A model generated the notes under the pieces. The model saw only the letters and a list, made by a program, of their open reading frames with translations. It was not told where the DNA came from and did not search any database. Positions 11,681-23,648 of a stretch of DNA of 64,000 nucleotides are shown piece after piece; position 1 is the stretch's first letter; each line of letters starts with the position of its first letter. The stretch spans positions 15,986,501 to 16,050,500 of the forward strand of contig NC_016132.3 in assembly GCF_000005505.3 (NCBI RefSeq). Reading direction: 5' to 3'. The translations under genes and the position numbers were made by a program. Source of the stretch: Brachypodium distachyon. Lineage: Eukaryota; Streptophyta; Magnoliopsida; Poales; Poaceae.

Positions 11681-12081
11681 CCAGTAAAGCCTGGGCTTTC
11701 TTAACGAAAGGGAAAGCCTCGAAGAATTTTGACATGGGCTTTCTTAACGAAAGGGCTTCGAAATGGGCCTCCAGTAAAAAATAGGTCTGAGAAGAGATTT
11801 GTGCCGTCGTACATAGCAGTTAGCAGGCCTGGGTGAGTAGGAGAACTTGACATCAGCACGGTCCACTTTGGTTAACAAAGCGAAACCGACCCTCCTTCCG
11901 TGGCTCCGTGCTTTATCATCTTTTTCATTTGAAGGGTGTGGCTCCTCAAATTCGGAAAAAATATATATAGCGAAACCAGTTATTAGCATGGGTACTGCAG
12001 CCCAGCCCGTCCTTCGTCGGATCTACATCGACTCACAGTCACGAGGCCCGCAAGGCCGCGGTACAGGAAGAACATGGAATC
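11681..12081. other. Intergenic, no gene seen
   Basis: Contains a 20-bp direct repeat, GGGCTTTCTTAACGAAAGGG, near 11693 and 11734. It lacks an oligo-A tail and its origin is unclear. No coding frame is supported. Confidence 0.45.
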
Positions 12082-12128
12082 AGAGATCGATATGTTATTC
12101 CCTAAGAAAAAAAGAGATCGATATGTTA
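12082..12128 (+). repeat. Micro-retroinsertion: oligo-A tail inside 16-bp direct repeats
   Basis: AGAGATCGATATGTTA occurs at 12082-12097 and 12113-12128, separated by TTCCCTAAGAAAAAA (15 nt). Confidence 0.6.
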
Positions 12129-12140
12129 ACATGGAATCAC

Positions 12141-12279
12141 AAGGCTTTGCTTACGAGCTGTAAAAAAAAAAAAAGGCCGTGAACTGAGCTTACCTTAGCT
12201 GGGCGGTTACTTGTGGTGGAACCAGTCCACCGAGATTCAAGTCTCAGATTGTGTTTTCTAAAAAAAAGGCTTTGCTTAC
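12141..12279 (+). mobile_element. Short tRNA-derived SINE with 14-bp target-site duplications
   Basis: A 111-bp insert (12155-12265) is flanked by the perfect direct repeat AAGGCTTTGCTTAC at 12141-12154 and 12266-12279. From GTGAACTGAG to a B-box-like GATTCAAGTCT it matches the tRNA-like head of the SINE at 3388-3691, but it ends soon after in GTTTTCTAAAAAAA. The long 3' body of the first copy is missing. It carries an extra oligo-A run near its 5' end. Confidence 0.75.
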
Positions 12280-12469
12280 AAAAGAAGCCTAGGTGCCTGA
12301 CCAAAAACAACTTCCATTCTCCACCGATCCCTTGGCCTTTGACTGCTGTGGGATTGCATATTCTACTTCCTCCGATTGATAATAGGTGTATCAGATTTTG
12401 TAATAACTTCGTACAAAATTGTACTAACTCTAAAACACTTATTACGGATCCGAAGAAATATTGTTTTGT

Positions 12470-12760
12470 TAACTTTGTTGTTAGGTTTTGTGTGTCCTGA
12501 TAAGCTGATAGTGCAGGCCGACTCACGGATTATAAGTCTTTCTGGCTTTATGTTCGTTCCAGTGACTATAATTTTCTATTTTGCGGAACTTGTGGATCTC
12601 ACGTCTCGTAATTCCATGATTTTGATCATTTTCCTCACCAGCTCAACAATTATTCAACAGGTTGATAACCTATCTTGCAAGGGGGGTGTCCCGGATCACA
12701 AGCCGTTTGGCGATATCAGGTTCTCGCCCGTTGGGGTGGGCGGCTATGTACGTACGTTAG
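12470..12760 (+). repeat. Dispersed repeat, copy 1
   Basis: Shares ordered, diverged blocks with 41812-42090, including GGTTTTGTGTGTCC, TTGTGGATCTCACG(T/G)CTCGTA, TCATGATTTTGGTCAT-like and GTGGGCGGCT. Both copies are on the same strand. No coding capacity was seen. Family not identified. Confidence 0.5.
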
Positions 12761-14600
12761 TCTTGTTTGTGTGGTTTTGGACTTTACGACTTCATCAACA
12801 GAGATTTTGAAAAATATCAAGATACATAGAGTGAATCTAGAGAAGTTAGTTTCAAATATTTTTAGAGTAACTGTTGGTTTATTCAAAATCTATATTGACA
12901 ATCAAAATTTTCCGATCAATTTATATTCAGTTTGTCGAATACATAAAACTAGACTGTTAGACTGTTGTTTAAAAAGAGAGATCATGGAACCGGGACATGG
13001 TCACATGGCTGCTCTAGCTACAAAACAGGTACAACGTCAGCTAAAAAAACATGTACAACGTCCACCAACTAGGCTTTGAAGAGCCAATGGCCAAGGGATA
13101 TGCCGACTGCCGACTGCCATCATGTGTTTGGCAATCAAGTATAACGTCACCGCCCATATAAGATCAGTATGTGGTCCAATCATATCGTGTTGATGCGTCA
13201 ATTGCGTATATACGAAAGCATATTAATTAAAAGTGTATTTCGTTTGACAATGCTGCAATGGGTAAAAGCCGCCATGAACCTATTTTTCTAAAGTTATGTA
13301 CGTGAAGGAGAGAAATTAAGAAAGCAGAAGACCAGATTATAATGATGGTCCTAGGTGCTGCATCCGCCAATAGAACAACGCTGACTTGTGAACTTCGTGT
13401 AATACTATTTGGTAAAAAATGTAGAGTACCATGTTTATATTAGGGATTTTTATTTTCGTGCCTTTTATATTAAGGTTTTCTTTTTCCATTGATATACTGC
13501 AGCTAACCACTATGTAAGTTTTTGGCACTTAAGGTTTGCTGTTGCCGAACTAACAACGCTCAGCGAGGATTTTAATGTGTCCGAGTGCGTGGCTACTGAT
13601 AGTTGCTCCAATGGTCGCCGTAGTTGAGGATTGCTAGCTGTCCATGCTGAAGATCCGTGTCGTTTGGCAAGAGAGACACGCACCCTTAATCAGTTGCTAG
13701 CGTTTTTTCGAGGTTTGGGTGATGGATACAACACCTTGGGCTTTGCTGCTCTCGTTTTCGATCGGATGACAAATTGACAATGATCTTGCTTAATTAGTCA
13801 TGCAACCTTCAGTTTTACACAGTCCTAGATTGCTTTCTTCAGTATCTTTCACAATGTATGGTTTTCGTCCCTTTTTCCCTTCTATAAACGGAAGCACTGT
13901 TTGTGTGGTTGAATTTTACTGACCATTCCATTTTGCACTAAATAACCTTGATACTTGTTTTTATTTTTATTTTCTTAGTATAAAATGGATGACACTTTTT
14001 ATATGCATAGAAGAGAGTACTGTATTCAATTTGGCAATTTGGCACTCAAGACCACGCTGCTGCCGGCTGCCCACCCTAAAATTAAGATTAGCGAGTCGCC
14101 CAGCTAATCTTTATTGCTACCATCCGTTACACATGCAGCACAGCAGCAGGCCTTGCGCAGCACCGTCCACACCGCTCGCTAGCTGCTCTCCAGTACGTAC
14201 CAAATAATGAGATTAGCGTGCCGTCCAGCTAACACACACGACTGAATTAATTCCTGTAAATCCAAATTCAGTTTCTTACGATGTGACGCGTAAGTGTCGC
14301 CGTTGCAGACTTTTGCCGTGCACATCTTTGTGAAGGGAGCAGTACACTAGTACCCGCTGTCAGTTTCTTAAACATAGCTTCAGTTGCGCGGCCAACGAAT
14401 GTATGCACACTCCACCTGCAAGCTGTGCTGTACGCTGCAAAATAAATTTGTTGAATTCATGGCTGCAGAGTTTTAAAGCCATATAATCACCGTTAATTAC
14501 GATGACTGTCAAATCTGCTGGGATCATGGCACAGAGCAGAGCAGCCAGCGATCGACGAGCTGGGAGCTTAAATTTAGCAGCAGGGAATTCGAACTGAAGA
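12761..14600. other. Intergenic, no gene seen
   Basis: AT-rich, with no supported coding frame. The last few hundred bases are presumably the promoter of the farnesyl diphosphate synthase gene. Confidence 0.5.
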
Positions 14601-14611
14601 AAATCCCCCCG

Positions 14612-14622
14612 TATATAAATAG
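14612..14622 (+). promoter_or_regulatory. TATA box of the farnesyl diphosphate synthase gene
   Basis: TATATAAATAG is a strong plant TATA element on the coding strand, 456 bp upstream of the start codon. Transcription would begin near 14645, giving a long 5' leader that includes the GA repeat at 14906-14930. Confidence 0.5.
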
Positions 14623-14905
14623 GAGAGTGCTGTACTTGCAGTCTAGCACACCACGCAGCACAGCAGCAGATCTGGATCCCCTGCTCAGTTTGCTCGTGTT
14701 CCCGCATCTGACCGCTGTCTCCTTCCTTCGTCTTCTTCCTCCTCCTGAGTCCCGAACTCCCGATCCGATCTCCACAAAAAAAATTCCGGGTGGGGTTTGG
14801 TTACTGTTCTGGTCTCCGGGAAGGACTCTCCGTAGCAGTATAAAATAGACTGGGAGTGCTGGCTGCTATCCCCGGTCCGGTCCGAGAGCACGACCAGCAG
14901 CCGCC

Positions 14906-14930
14906 GAGAGAGAGAGAGAGAGAGAGAGAG
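14906..14930. repeat. (GA)n microsatellite in the probable 5' leader
   Basis: About twelve GA units lie 150 bp upstream of the farnesyl diphosphate synthase ATG. GA/CT tracts are common in plant 5' UTRs and can bind GAGA-type factors; a role here is not shown. Confidence 0.8.
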
Positions 14931-15077
14931 CGCTTGATGCCATCTTGATCCCCCATCGCTGTCTCGTTAAAATAAGCCCCGTCCCACGTTAGGCGGCATC
15001 CCCTCCAGAGTTCTCCATTTGTGGGTTCCTCTCTCGCTCTGTTTTCCGAGGGGGGTGATTTTAGGTGCGAGGGGGCA

Positions 15078-18000
15078 ATGGCGGCGGCGGCGGTGAAGAA
15101 TGGCGCGGGCGGGGATACCAAGGCGGACTTCGCGCGGATCTACGAGGCGCTCAAGGAGGAGCTGCTCAGGGACCCCGCCTTCGAGTTCACCGACGAGTCG
15201 CACCAGTGGATCGACCGCGTAATGCTCCCCCCCTCCCCCCACTCCCTTCCTACTGCTCCTTCTCTGTTTGTTGGTTTCCTGGTTTGATCCTGCTGCTGGA
15301 CTCCGCTACGCGTATGCTTCGTTCCATAATATTACTACTAGTATCTGCATATTTTTGGCTGGGTTCTTCTGGGGTTTATTAGATTTGAGGCTGGATCAGT
15401 GGGTTCCCTCATTTTGGGCAAGATCGGGTCATTGATTGGGTTTAGTACGTTAGGTTGGTGGCGACGGCTGAATTACTATTACTAAGAGGGGGTGATTACT
15501 GATTAGCTTTTTAGGGGGTGCTAATACAGGTTATTAGGGCGTTGAGTGAATCAGCAAGTACAGACTCTTGCAGATCCTGTACAGTTCAGTTGAATTTAAT
15601 ACTTTCCAATTGGTACCTGTTCTTGTGGAAGGCTGCTTATAGTTTAGTGAACGATGCTAGAACTACTGATCAGAATTTGAAAAAAGGAAAAAAAAATTGG
15701 GATCGTTCTTCGACAAAGTGGGTTGCATTTTAAAAAGAACAAAGCCAGTTATTATTAACTTCTGTAAATAGAAATCCATTTGCCTTTTATTATCAATGTA
15801 TAGATACTTAAGTTGGATCTTGGATGGTTAACAAAACTACATGCTGTTATTCCATTTGTACCTCTTTTTTCTGTGAATTCACTTTGAGAAAATCATAGAT
15901 TGTATGCACGATAATCATCTTATTAGTTCAGTTTCTGCTATTTCAACTTGTTTGCCTTCTTTCGAGCAGATGCTGGACTACAATGTGCTGGGAGGTGAGG
16001 AGACGAATTTGTCTGACATGTATTCTTTTAAAGTCTGTATGGAGCCAGTGAGTTTCTGATTCGTCGTTGTTGCTAATGATAGGAAAGTGTAACCGTGGGC
16101 TCTCTGTGGTGGATAGCTATAAGCTGTTGAAAGGTGTTGATGTTCTGGGTGAGGAGGAGATGTTTCTTGCCAGCAGTCTTGGTTGGTGCATTGAATGGGT
16201 AATTCTTTCCCACCTCGGTGTTGCTCTGATTAGTGTAAAACACTCAAAATTGTTCCCTTAAGCTTGCTGTTTTCTGTGCAGCTTCAAGCCTTCTTTCTTG
16301 TGCTTGATGATATCATGGATGACTCGCACACTCGACGTGGCCAGCCTTGTTGGTTTAGGGTGCCTCAGGTTGGTGAACATGAAATTGTCCTTTCTAACTT
16401 GTGTATAAGAAACTTCTTCTGTGAAGTAACTTGATTCTGAGAACATTCTTTAGTGTACTACTTTTCACTTGTTACCAATAAAGATTATCTCTAATGCTGC
16501 CCTTTGTAACAAAATAGGTTGGATTCATTGCTGTAAATGATGGGATTATCCTTCGCAACCATATTTCGCGTATCCTTCGACTTCACTTTAGGAAGAAACC
16601 TTACTATGCTGATCTACTTGATTTATTCAACGAGGTAATTATGTGTTCTGTTTGAAAAATGTTCATGTAAACTTGCAGATCATTATAGGTACTGATTACC
16701 TTGTCATATTTTTTCTAGGTTGAGTTCAAGACAGCTTCAGGTCAAATGCTGGACCTTATCACAACTCACGAGGGAGAAAAAGATCTAACAAAATATAACA
16801 TAGGAGTGTAAGTTAATGTTGTAATAACTTCTTTTGCATGCTTTGTCGTGTCTAATTTTAGGAACATAAGTCTTCAACTCCTATTTGCCTTGCATATAAC
16901 TCTAGATCAAATTGTTTCTTTTATTAATATATATGTTGGTAGTTCTGATTTGCAGTTAATTTCAAACACCTGATATTTTTGCAGTCACCGCCGAATTGTT
17001 CAATTCAAGACAGCCTACTATTCGTTTTATCTGCCGGTAAAATTAACATTCTATCTTTTTATATAATTGATACTGGATGCGAGTGTTTTCTGATATGCTG
17101 CTTTATGAAAGGTTGCGTGTGCACTGCTGCTCTCCGGTGAGAATTTGGAAAACTACAGTGCTGTAGAGAATATCCTTGTTGAGATGGGAACATACTTCCA
17201 AGTCCAGGTAACTCCTACTTTTGCTTGACAGCATTAGTCCTACTTAGCATTAATATGATTTTTCCTCTTACAGGATGATTATCTAGACTGTTATGGTGAT
17301 CCTGAATTTATTGGCAAGGTTAGTGCTCTACTGCATATACCTGTTATAGTAGCTTGAATGAACATCAGTTGTGATGTTGAGTTTTTTTTTCTTTATCTCT
17401 TGCAATCTGATCAATGTTAAGTCTTATCATAGATTGGAACTGACATTGAAGATTACAAGTGCTCATGGCTAGTTGTCCAAGCTCTTGAGCGTGCTGACGA
17501 AAGCCAAAAGAACATCCTATTTGTAAGTCACCTTCGTAGTACATTTTTCCTCGACACGGAGGTTGTTATCTAAACAGTTAATACTCATACAGGAAAATTA
17601 TGGAAAGAAAGATCCAGCTTGTGTGGCAAAAGTGAAGAATCTCTACAAAGAACTTAACCTAGAGGTTTGCCTTCACTCTTAATGATGTTATATTTTTATC
17701 GTTGGACCATAATCGCCTTTGTACGAGCACCATGAATGTAATGTATTTTACACAGATTACGAATCAGAATCATGACATTTCATTCACTTAAGCATGTTTA
17801 CGTCTTACCAACATACCAATAGAAATGTTCTACTGAGTACTCATCAAAGTAACATTTATCCTCATGTCAAATTGCAAACAAAAATTTCTTCCTTCACTCC
17901 CTCGAAGAACTATTTACTCTGGTATGCTTATTTCTTGCTTGTCCTGCCAAAATAATCTACTGATGTCTCCTGTAATAAGAACTACTGAATTTCTCATAGT

Positions 18001-18180
18001 CTGCAAACTATGGCATGCATAATCATTTTTGTAAGTATTATTTAATTGTAGGCGGTATTTCATGACTACGAGAGCGAGAGTTACAAGAAGCTGATCGCAG
18101 ATATCGAAGCGCAGCGGAGCGTTGCCGTTCAGAAGGTTCTGAAGTCCTTCTTGCATAAGATTTACAAGAGGCAGAAGTAG
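15078..18180 (+). CDS. FPPS: Farnesyl diphosphate synthase
   Basis: Twelve exons (15078-15218, 15970-15994, 16083-16198, 16282-16368, 16518-16634, 16719-16807, 16985-17036, 17112-17207, 17274-17318, 17433-17522, 17593-17664, 18052-18180) encode 352 residues, normal for plant FPPS. The enzyme condenses DMAPP and then GPP with IPP to give farnesyl diphosphate for sterols, sesquiterpenes, dolichols and prenylated proteins. The first Asp-rich motif DDIMD is at 103-107 and the second, DDYLD, at 242-246; these bind diphosphate through magnesium. Phe98 and Phe99, five and four residues before the first motif, are the aromatic pair that stops chain growth at C15. The C-terminus is basic (KIYKRQK). 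There is no obvious transit peptide, so a cytosolic form is likely. Exon 2 is only 25 nt. All junctions are GT-AG and in phase. Confidence 0.97.
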
Positions 18181-18989
18181 GGCTCCTCTTGGACAGGAAC
18201 CTGTTCCAGTGTTGCATGCTTGATAGATGACTAGAGTGATATTGGTTCATCATTTAGTTGCTTCATGCTTGTATGTTGCGCCTTGCTGCTCCTGGTAATA
18301 ATGATGCAAGGCGCTATTTCGGGTTTGATGGACCGCAATTCCTAGTTCTGTAATTTGCATCCTACCTTATTTTTTTTCTCCTTCTGATGTACTACTTTCC
18401 TAGTTGCTTTAGAGAAGTGAATTGCTGTTGTATCTCCACGGCAATTCTAATTCCACAGAATATTGTTTATGGAAGTTAGCACTCCCTGCATTCTTTTTTA
18501 TAAAACTAGCACAATACCCGTGCGTTCCGAAGGTGACGGACCATCACCACCAATTAAATTTTTATAGAAGTATAAAGATGTGATAACTTTGTTCCAAGTC
18601 AAACTTTTTAAAATTTGACCAAATTTATATACTAGAAAAATATAGTAATATCTAGAATATCAAATAAGCACATACCATGAAGATATATATCATGACAAAT
18701 TTAATAAAACTAATTTAGAGTTTTAGATGTTGGTAGATTTTTCTATAGAATTGGTCAAATTTTAAAATGTTTGATTTAGGACAAAGCTAGAACATCTTGC
18801 ATAAAAGAACAGAGGTGGTACTTGATCGACTGATCAGGTGGGCTGGTGGAGTAGATACGATGAGCTTGTACACTTCTTTTCTACCGCTACCAACCAGGCA
18901 ATAACCGAAAGGTGGGTTTTCTGTCATGGACAAGGATCCTGCGAAATCAAAGATCGTTAAGGTTGCACTCATCTTATCCTATTTAATTG
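18181..18989. other. 3' UTR and intergenic
   Basis: The first 250-300 bases are the probable 3' UTR of the farnesyl diphosphate synthase gene. After about 18510 the sequence is AT-rich and repeat-like (starting AGCACAATACCCGTGCGTT), with no gene. Confidence 0.5.
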
Positions 18990-19098
18990 CTCCGTTCCAT
19001 AATTCTCGTCTCAAATTTGCTCAAAAATAGATATATTTATTACTAAATAGTGTCTAGATACATCTAATATTTCAACAAGAATTATGAACCGGAGAAAG
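18990..19098. mobile_element. Stowaway-type MITE
   Basis: Inverted arms CTCCGTTCCATAATTCTCGTC and ACAAGAATTATGAACCGGAG bound about 110 bp of AT-rich DNA containing the usual TAGATACATCTAA core of this grass MITE family. Confidence 0.65.
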
Positions 19099-19201
19099 TA
19101 CATCTTTTGTATAAGAGCAGTGTTGAGAAGGAACGCACGATGAAGATTATCAGGAGAGGAGTTTTAGCAATAGGTTTTTCTGCTGATAATATTCTAAGCA
19201 G

Positions 19202-19245
19202 AAGTGTACCATGTTCTTTTTTTGACGTAAAGTGTACCATGTTCT
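19202..19245 (-). repeat. Micro-retroinsertion: oligo-T inside 16-bp direct repeats
   Basis: AAGTGTACCATGTTCT occurs at 19202-19217 and 19230-19245, with TTTTTTGACGTA (12 nt) between. On the minus strand the insert is TACGTC plus six A. Confidence 0.6.
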
Positions 19246-19548
19246 AGCATCAAAAGAATCTGGAACAAGTGGTCGGATTTTCAATGCAGATAAATGCAGA
19301 GGAAAGAAGAGTCCAGAGGAAGATTTTGGTATACCTGCCAACAGTAGAAATACAAAGAGAATATAACGAGAATATAAATATTACACACGAAATTAAAGGG
19401 GGTGCTACAATATATTCGGCATCATTGTTTCCACAGATGGTAATAAAGCAAGTGACACTTCATACATGATATCCTGTAAAGGACAGGACAGGATACAAAT
19501 CTTTTGTTAAGTTAGCATGTTCTGTGTTCCATCTTTCCTTTCCCTGAC

Positions 19549-22086
19549 CTAATTCGAATTGGATTCATTGGGAATCCAGAAAGTTAGTGCAGTTGACGCA
19601 GTCGCAAACATTGCTCGACGAGGGGCCCATTTCAAAGCAGTGATAGGACCAATATGACTGTTCCAGCGAGCAATCTGCAAACGAGATATTAAAATTAAAC
19701 TAAGACAAATTACAACACACAATATGAGCAACTTTTAAGAAAGAGTACCTCATTTATTGTATTGATGTTCCAGGCATGCAAGGTACCATCACCAGATCCT
19801 GAAAAATGATAGCATATATTGCTTTCAACAATAACTTTTGACACACAGCCCGAATCATTGTTTTATGGAAAAACATTATAGGAAAACTGAATTTCCAAGT
19901 TTCTGTCTATATTTACATGAGCCTATAAATAGGCTTCATTTTCAGCAGTAGGGCCCCAGACTTGGGAATGGGGAGCATACCACCATATGAAATACACTAT
20001 CATCCCCTATGGTTTTGAAATTTTTATTGGACACGAAAGGAAGTAGTGTAAGTGCCTCTATCATGCTTAAAAATAGCTACACCGAAGTTGAAGGTGAAGA
20101 ACATACTGATTACTTGTACGTTACAAAGATGTGGGTATTTTTGTTAGAGTTACTCCCTATTATGATTCAAAATATGTCATAAGAAAGATGGCAGGTAAAA
20201 AAAGGATACCTGATATTACATATTGACCATCTGGAGTGAAAGCAGCTTCTGTTGTTATGTTAGGAGAAGGCTCCAAACTGAAGCCACACTTCTGCGAAGT
20301 TACAAAGATGAGTTAATACAGATTAGGCAAAGGGTGTGATGCTGTTAACGATAAGATACTTAACCTGTGCACTAGAGTTGACTCACCTTATCCCCTCCAT
20401 ATGCATCCAGAACATATATATGGTTGTTAGTTGTCGTCAAAAGCACAGACTTGCCATCATTGCTGAATTTAATGTCTGATACTTCAGCTGTATCTCCACC
20501 AACCAAGAAAGTGTCAAACGGACCCTGAAATTGGTTTTGTTCCACAATATAAGAATTTCCCATGCTTTCTAGAAATACGATTTCCAAATTGAAGCTCAAC
20601 ACGAACCTTGTCATACGACCGAGAATCAAACAGCTTAATTGCGCCTCCCTCCATTGCTACGGCAAAAACAAGTCCCTGTTGATCATATGCAACAGAAGGC
20701 CTACCACGCAAACGTAGTATACCCTGATTGCTAAATGTGTAAGCATGGAAAGCAAGCTCAGCTAAATATAAACTAAGCATATTTAATTGCTTCATGATCA
20801 ATTAACGGAGTCTTGCTGGGAATTAGTGGCCAAACCTGACAAGCATTTACACGAAGATCCCATATTCTGACACTGTGATCAAGTGATCCAGACATAAAGC
20901 TATCATTCACAGGAGACATACATAATGAAACAATCCTGAAATGAGATAGATAAAAATGCAACACTTAGCATTTGTCCGTTGAAGTTGTTGCTTGCTACAA
21001 ACAAGGAGGCAAGGAAATATATCAAACCTGTCTTTGTGTCCTTTGAAATATCTCAAGCAACGGTTGTCATATAGTGACAAATAGCGAAGCGATTCTGCTG
21101 ACTCTAGATTGTATCTCGAAGAACATAATATAGAACTCGGATGATGAGTAAAACAGACACGATCAGCACCATGTTTCCTGTGATATGTTGTCTTCGACAA
21201 CCTAAAACAAAATTCCAACTTCTAACATTAGCTATAGACAGATAGATAAGTTACATAAGGTTCTATTAATCAATACCTCAACTACAATAAACAAAGCAAA
21301 ATTTCAGCAGCATGCAGGTCTTGCGTAAAACCGGTTAAACCTAATCTAACAAGTAAAAATGAACGAGTGGAGTAGGCAATAGGAGACCACAACATGCTGC
21401 ATCATTGGAGAGCAAATATTACCAGTTCAAACATCACTGACAACATGCTACATCAGGTTACTTGTTGACAGCACCAATAACTAAAGGCATTGTACTTGTC
21501 CAGTAAAATCGCCACGAATTTATTGACACAACCAAAAGCATCGCCACAAGATACCATTAAAGATCAAAGTCTGAATTGTACTAGCAAGTTACCGGCATCG
21601 CCTACCAGCAGAATTCGACAAAATTCACAAAGCCAACACAAAGCTAGTAGCTAAACTGTCACTCATATATGTATCCCAACAGCGAAAATGCAGTAGAGTA
21701 GGCTCTTTCCATCCAGATTCTGCATTTCTGCAATCTCTCTAATGCACCGAGGCTTAAATAGTACAGAATTAAACATAACCGATGCAAAACCAATCAGACT
21801 CAGCGAACTCACGTGGCGCTGGTGATGTTGTAGAGGCGTATGGAGTCGTCCTCGCTCGAGGTAACGAGGAGATCCTCCTTGCGGTGGAAATCGAGGCAGT
21901 TTATCTTCCCGGCCTGCCCACCGATTCGAGGGTGATATCACAACAGATTAGAGTGGGACAGAAACAGGCAGGTAGGTTAGGGGACTTGGGGGGTCGCGCA
22001 ACGGAACTCACGTAGTCGGTGAAGACTGCGCCGATGGCCATGCCGCGGACGATGCCGTCGTCCAGCTGCGACAGCGACGTCGCCAT
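19549..22086 (-). CDS. WD40-repeat protein, WDR82/Swd2 homologue (Set1/COMPASS subunit, plant APRF1 type)
   Basis: Nine exons (22012-22086, 21813-21913, 21028-21201, 20836-20935, 20607-20723, 20387-20524, 20210-20291, 19749-19798, 19549-19674) encode 320 residues, the family's usual length. WD40 blades are seen throughout: [20 protein letters not shown], then [20 protein letters not shown] with VRIWDLR, and near the end [17 protein letters not shown]. The stretch [20 protein letters not shown] is highly characteristic of WDR82. Orthologues bind the Ser5-phosphorylated RNA polymerase II tail and recruit the H3K4 methyltransferase complex; in Arabidopsis this member promotes flowering through FLC. 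Nuclear location is expected. All junctions are GT-AG and frame is kept throughout. The gene is divergent from the AP-1 mu gene, with 1.56 kb between start codons. Confidence 0.94.
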
Positions 22087-22377
22087 CTCCCGCTCGACCG
22101 CGCCGCCGCCGCCCGCCTTTCGGAGATCTCCTGTGCAGGGCAACTCTGGTGTAGAAATAAGGCCGCCTGATGGGTCGCTGGTCTGGTCTGAGTGAGACGA
22201 AAGACACGATGAGTCGAACCAGGCAGGGGTAAATCGGTAAAAGAGGCAATGGAAAAATAAACCTATAATAAATGTCTTGTTTCTTCTTCTAAATTCGGGA
22301 CTTTGAAATGTATAGAGTATGAAACACATATTTCCCCTCTCTTCTTTTCTTCCTGTCTGAAGAGAAGCGAAGCTATT

Positions 22378-22600
22378 ATCAATTTAGAAATACGAGTTTT
22401 AGTGTTGGAGTCGATGTAAATGATCTGCTACAATAAATTTTGCTTTCCTCTCTAATCCGTTGCCCGACCTTTTTAGATAAAAGAATAATTGTCGATTAGA
22501 AATACGAGTTTTAGTGCCGGAGTCGACATAAATGATCCGCTATAATAAATTTTCTTTTTTCCTCTCTAATCCGCTGACCGGCCTTTTTAGATAAAAAATT
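22378..22600. repeat. Direct tandem duplication, about 112-bp unit, two copies
   Basis: Two head-to-tail copies share TTAGAAATACGAGTTTTAGTG, ATAAATTTT, CCTCTCTAATCCG and CCTTTTTAGATAAAA in the same order with about 112 bp spacing. They lie upstream of the WDR82-like gene. No coding potential. Confidence 0.7.
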
Positions 22601-23648
22601 GCCTTCCATCGAAATGACTTACATGACTGGATTTGGCTTGAAGTTCCATCGAGATACATTTCTTTTTAGAGTAAAAGGAGCATTGCCCCCGCTTTCATAA
22701 TGAAATCACAAAAAATTTAGAGGTTCTTACATGAATTTAAAAACTTGGATCACGGCTAACATATTGCCAGCAATCAACGTCCTCTATTGATTACCTAGAA
22801 ATAAACTCTAAGTTCATTACAAACCGAATCTGAAGCCCATTTGGCAAGTTACTCATTTGGCTTCAATTCGCTCCGTCAATGGCTTCCATCCATATCCTGC
22901 ATGGAACACTTCTGTTGAGTGTGTGTTGTTTGATTTTTAGATTGAATTTCATAGGGCTCTTTTCTAAGCATTCCTCTGCACTCTTGTTAATATCTTTTTG
23001 GTTTTCTGTTTCCAATTAAATAAATATTCGAAAGAAATTTACATTGCGACTCTGATTTTTAATCTATTCCTGATTTTTACCAATCGTGCAAATCAATTAA
23101 TCAAAGGCCCCTGACGTTTCATTAATGTTTCATTCGGTCCCGTAACTGTATAATTCTAACAATTCTTTTTGTCGCCTGATTTTTTATTTCGAAATATTTA
23201 AATTTCAGTACTCCTATTTGCTACAGGTCCATGTAGAAGCGTGGGGAAGCTTTCTCCGTATGGTTGATTTTTCCCCCTAGGACTAAACTCGGAGTGGAGC
23301 CAAGCACTGGACCCAGCGTCCAGTGGGAGAGCAGACAACCGCCCGGATCCAACACAACCCCCCGCCGTCCTCGATCCCGTTTCCCGTCTCGTCTCCGATC
23401 TCCCCTTCCGCCACTCAAACACGGCGAGCGCCCGCCCGCCCGCCCAGCAACCCTAGCGGCTTCGAAGCCGCGGATCCGGCGGCTTCAGCCCGTCCAAGGA
23501 CAATTCGCCCGCCCGCCGCCGCGCCGCCGTCCCCAATTTTCCACCAGTGGCCACAGCCCGCTGGTAGGTGAGTCGATACTCGATAGGTAGATAGATAGAT
23601 ACACGGGTGCATCGGGCAGATCCAGATCCAGAGCGGGCGTGTGCGCGC
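22601..23648. other. Intergenic / promoter of the AP-1 mu gene
   Basis: AT-rich to about 23260, then GC-rich and CCGCC-rich to the AP-1 mu start codon, as expected for a 5' leader. No gene recognised. Confidence 0.5.

Noticed and set aside
11692..11754. 20-bp direct repeat GGGCTTTCTTAACGAAAGGG
   Set aside because: The sequence between has no oligo-A or oligo-T tail; more like a local duplication.
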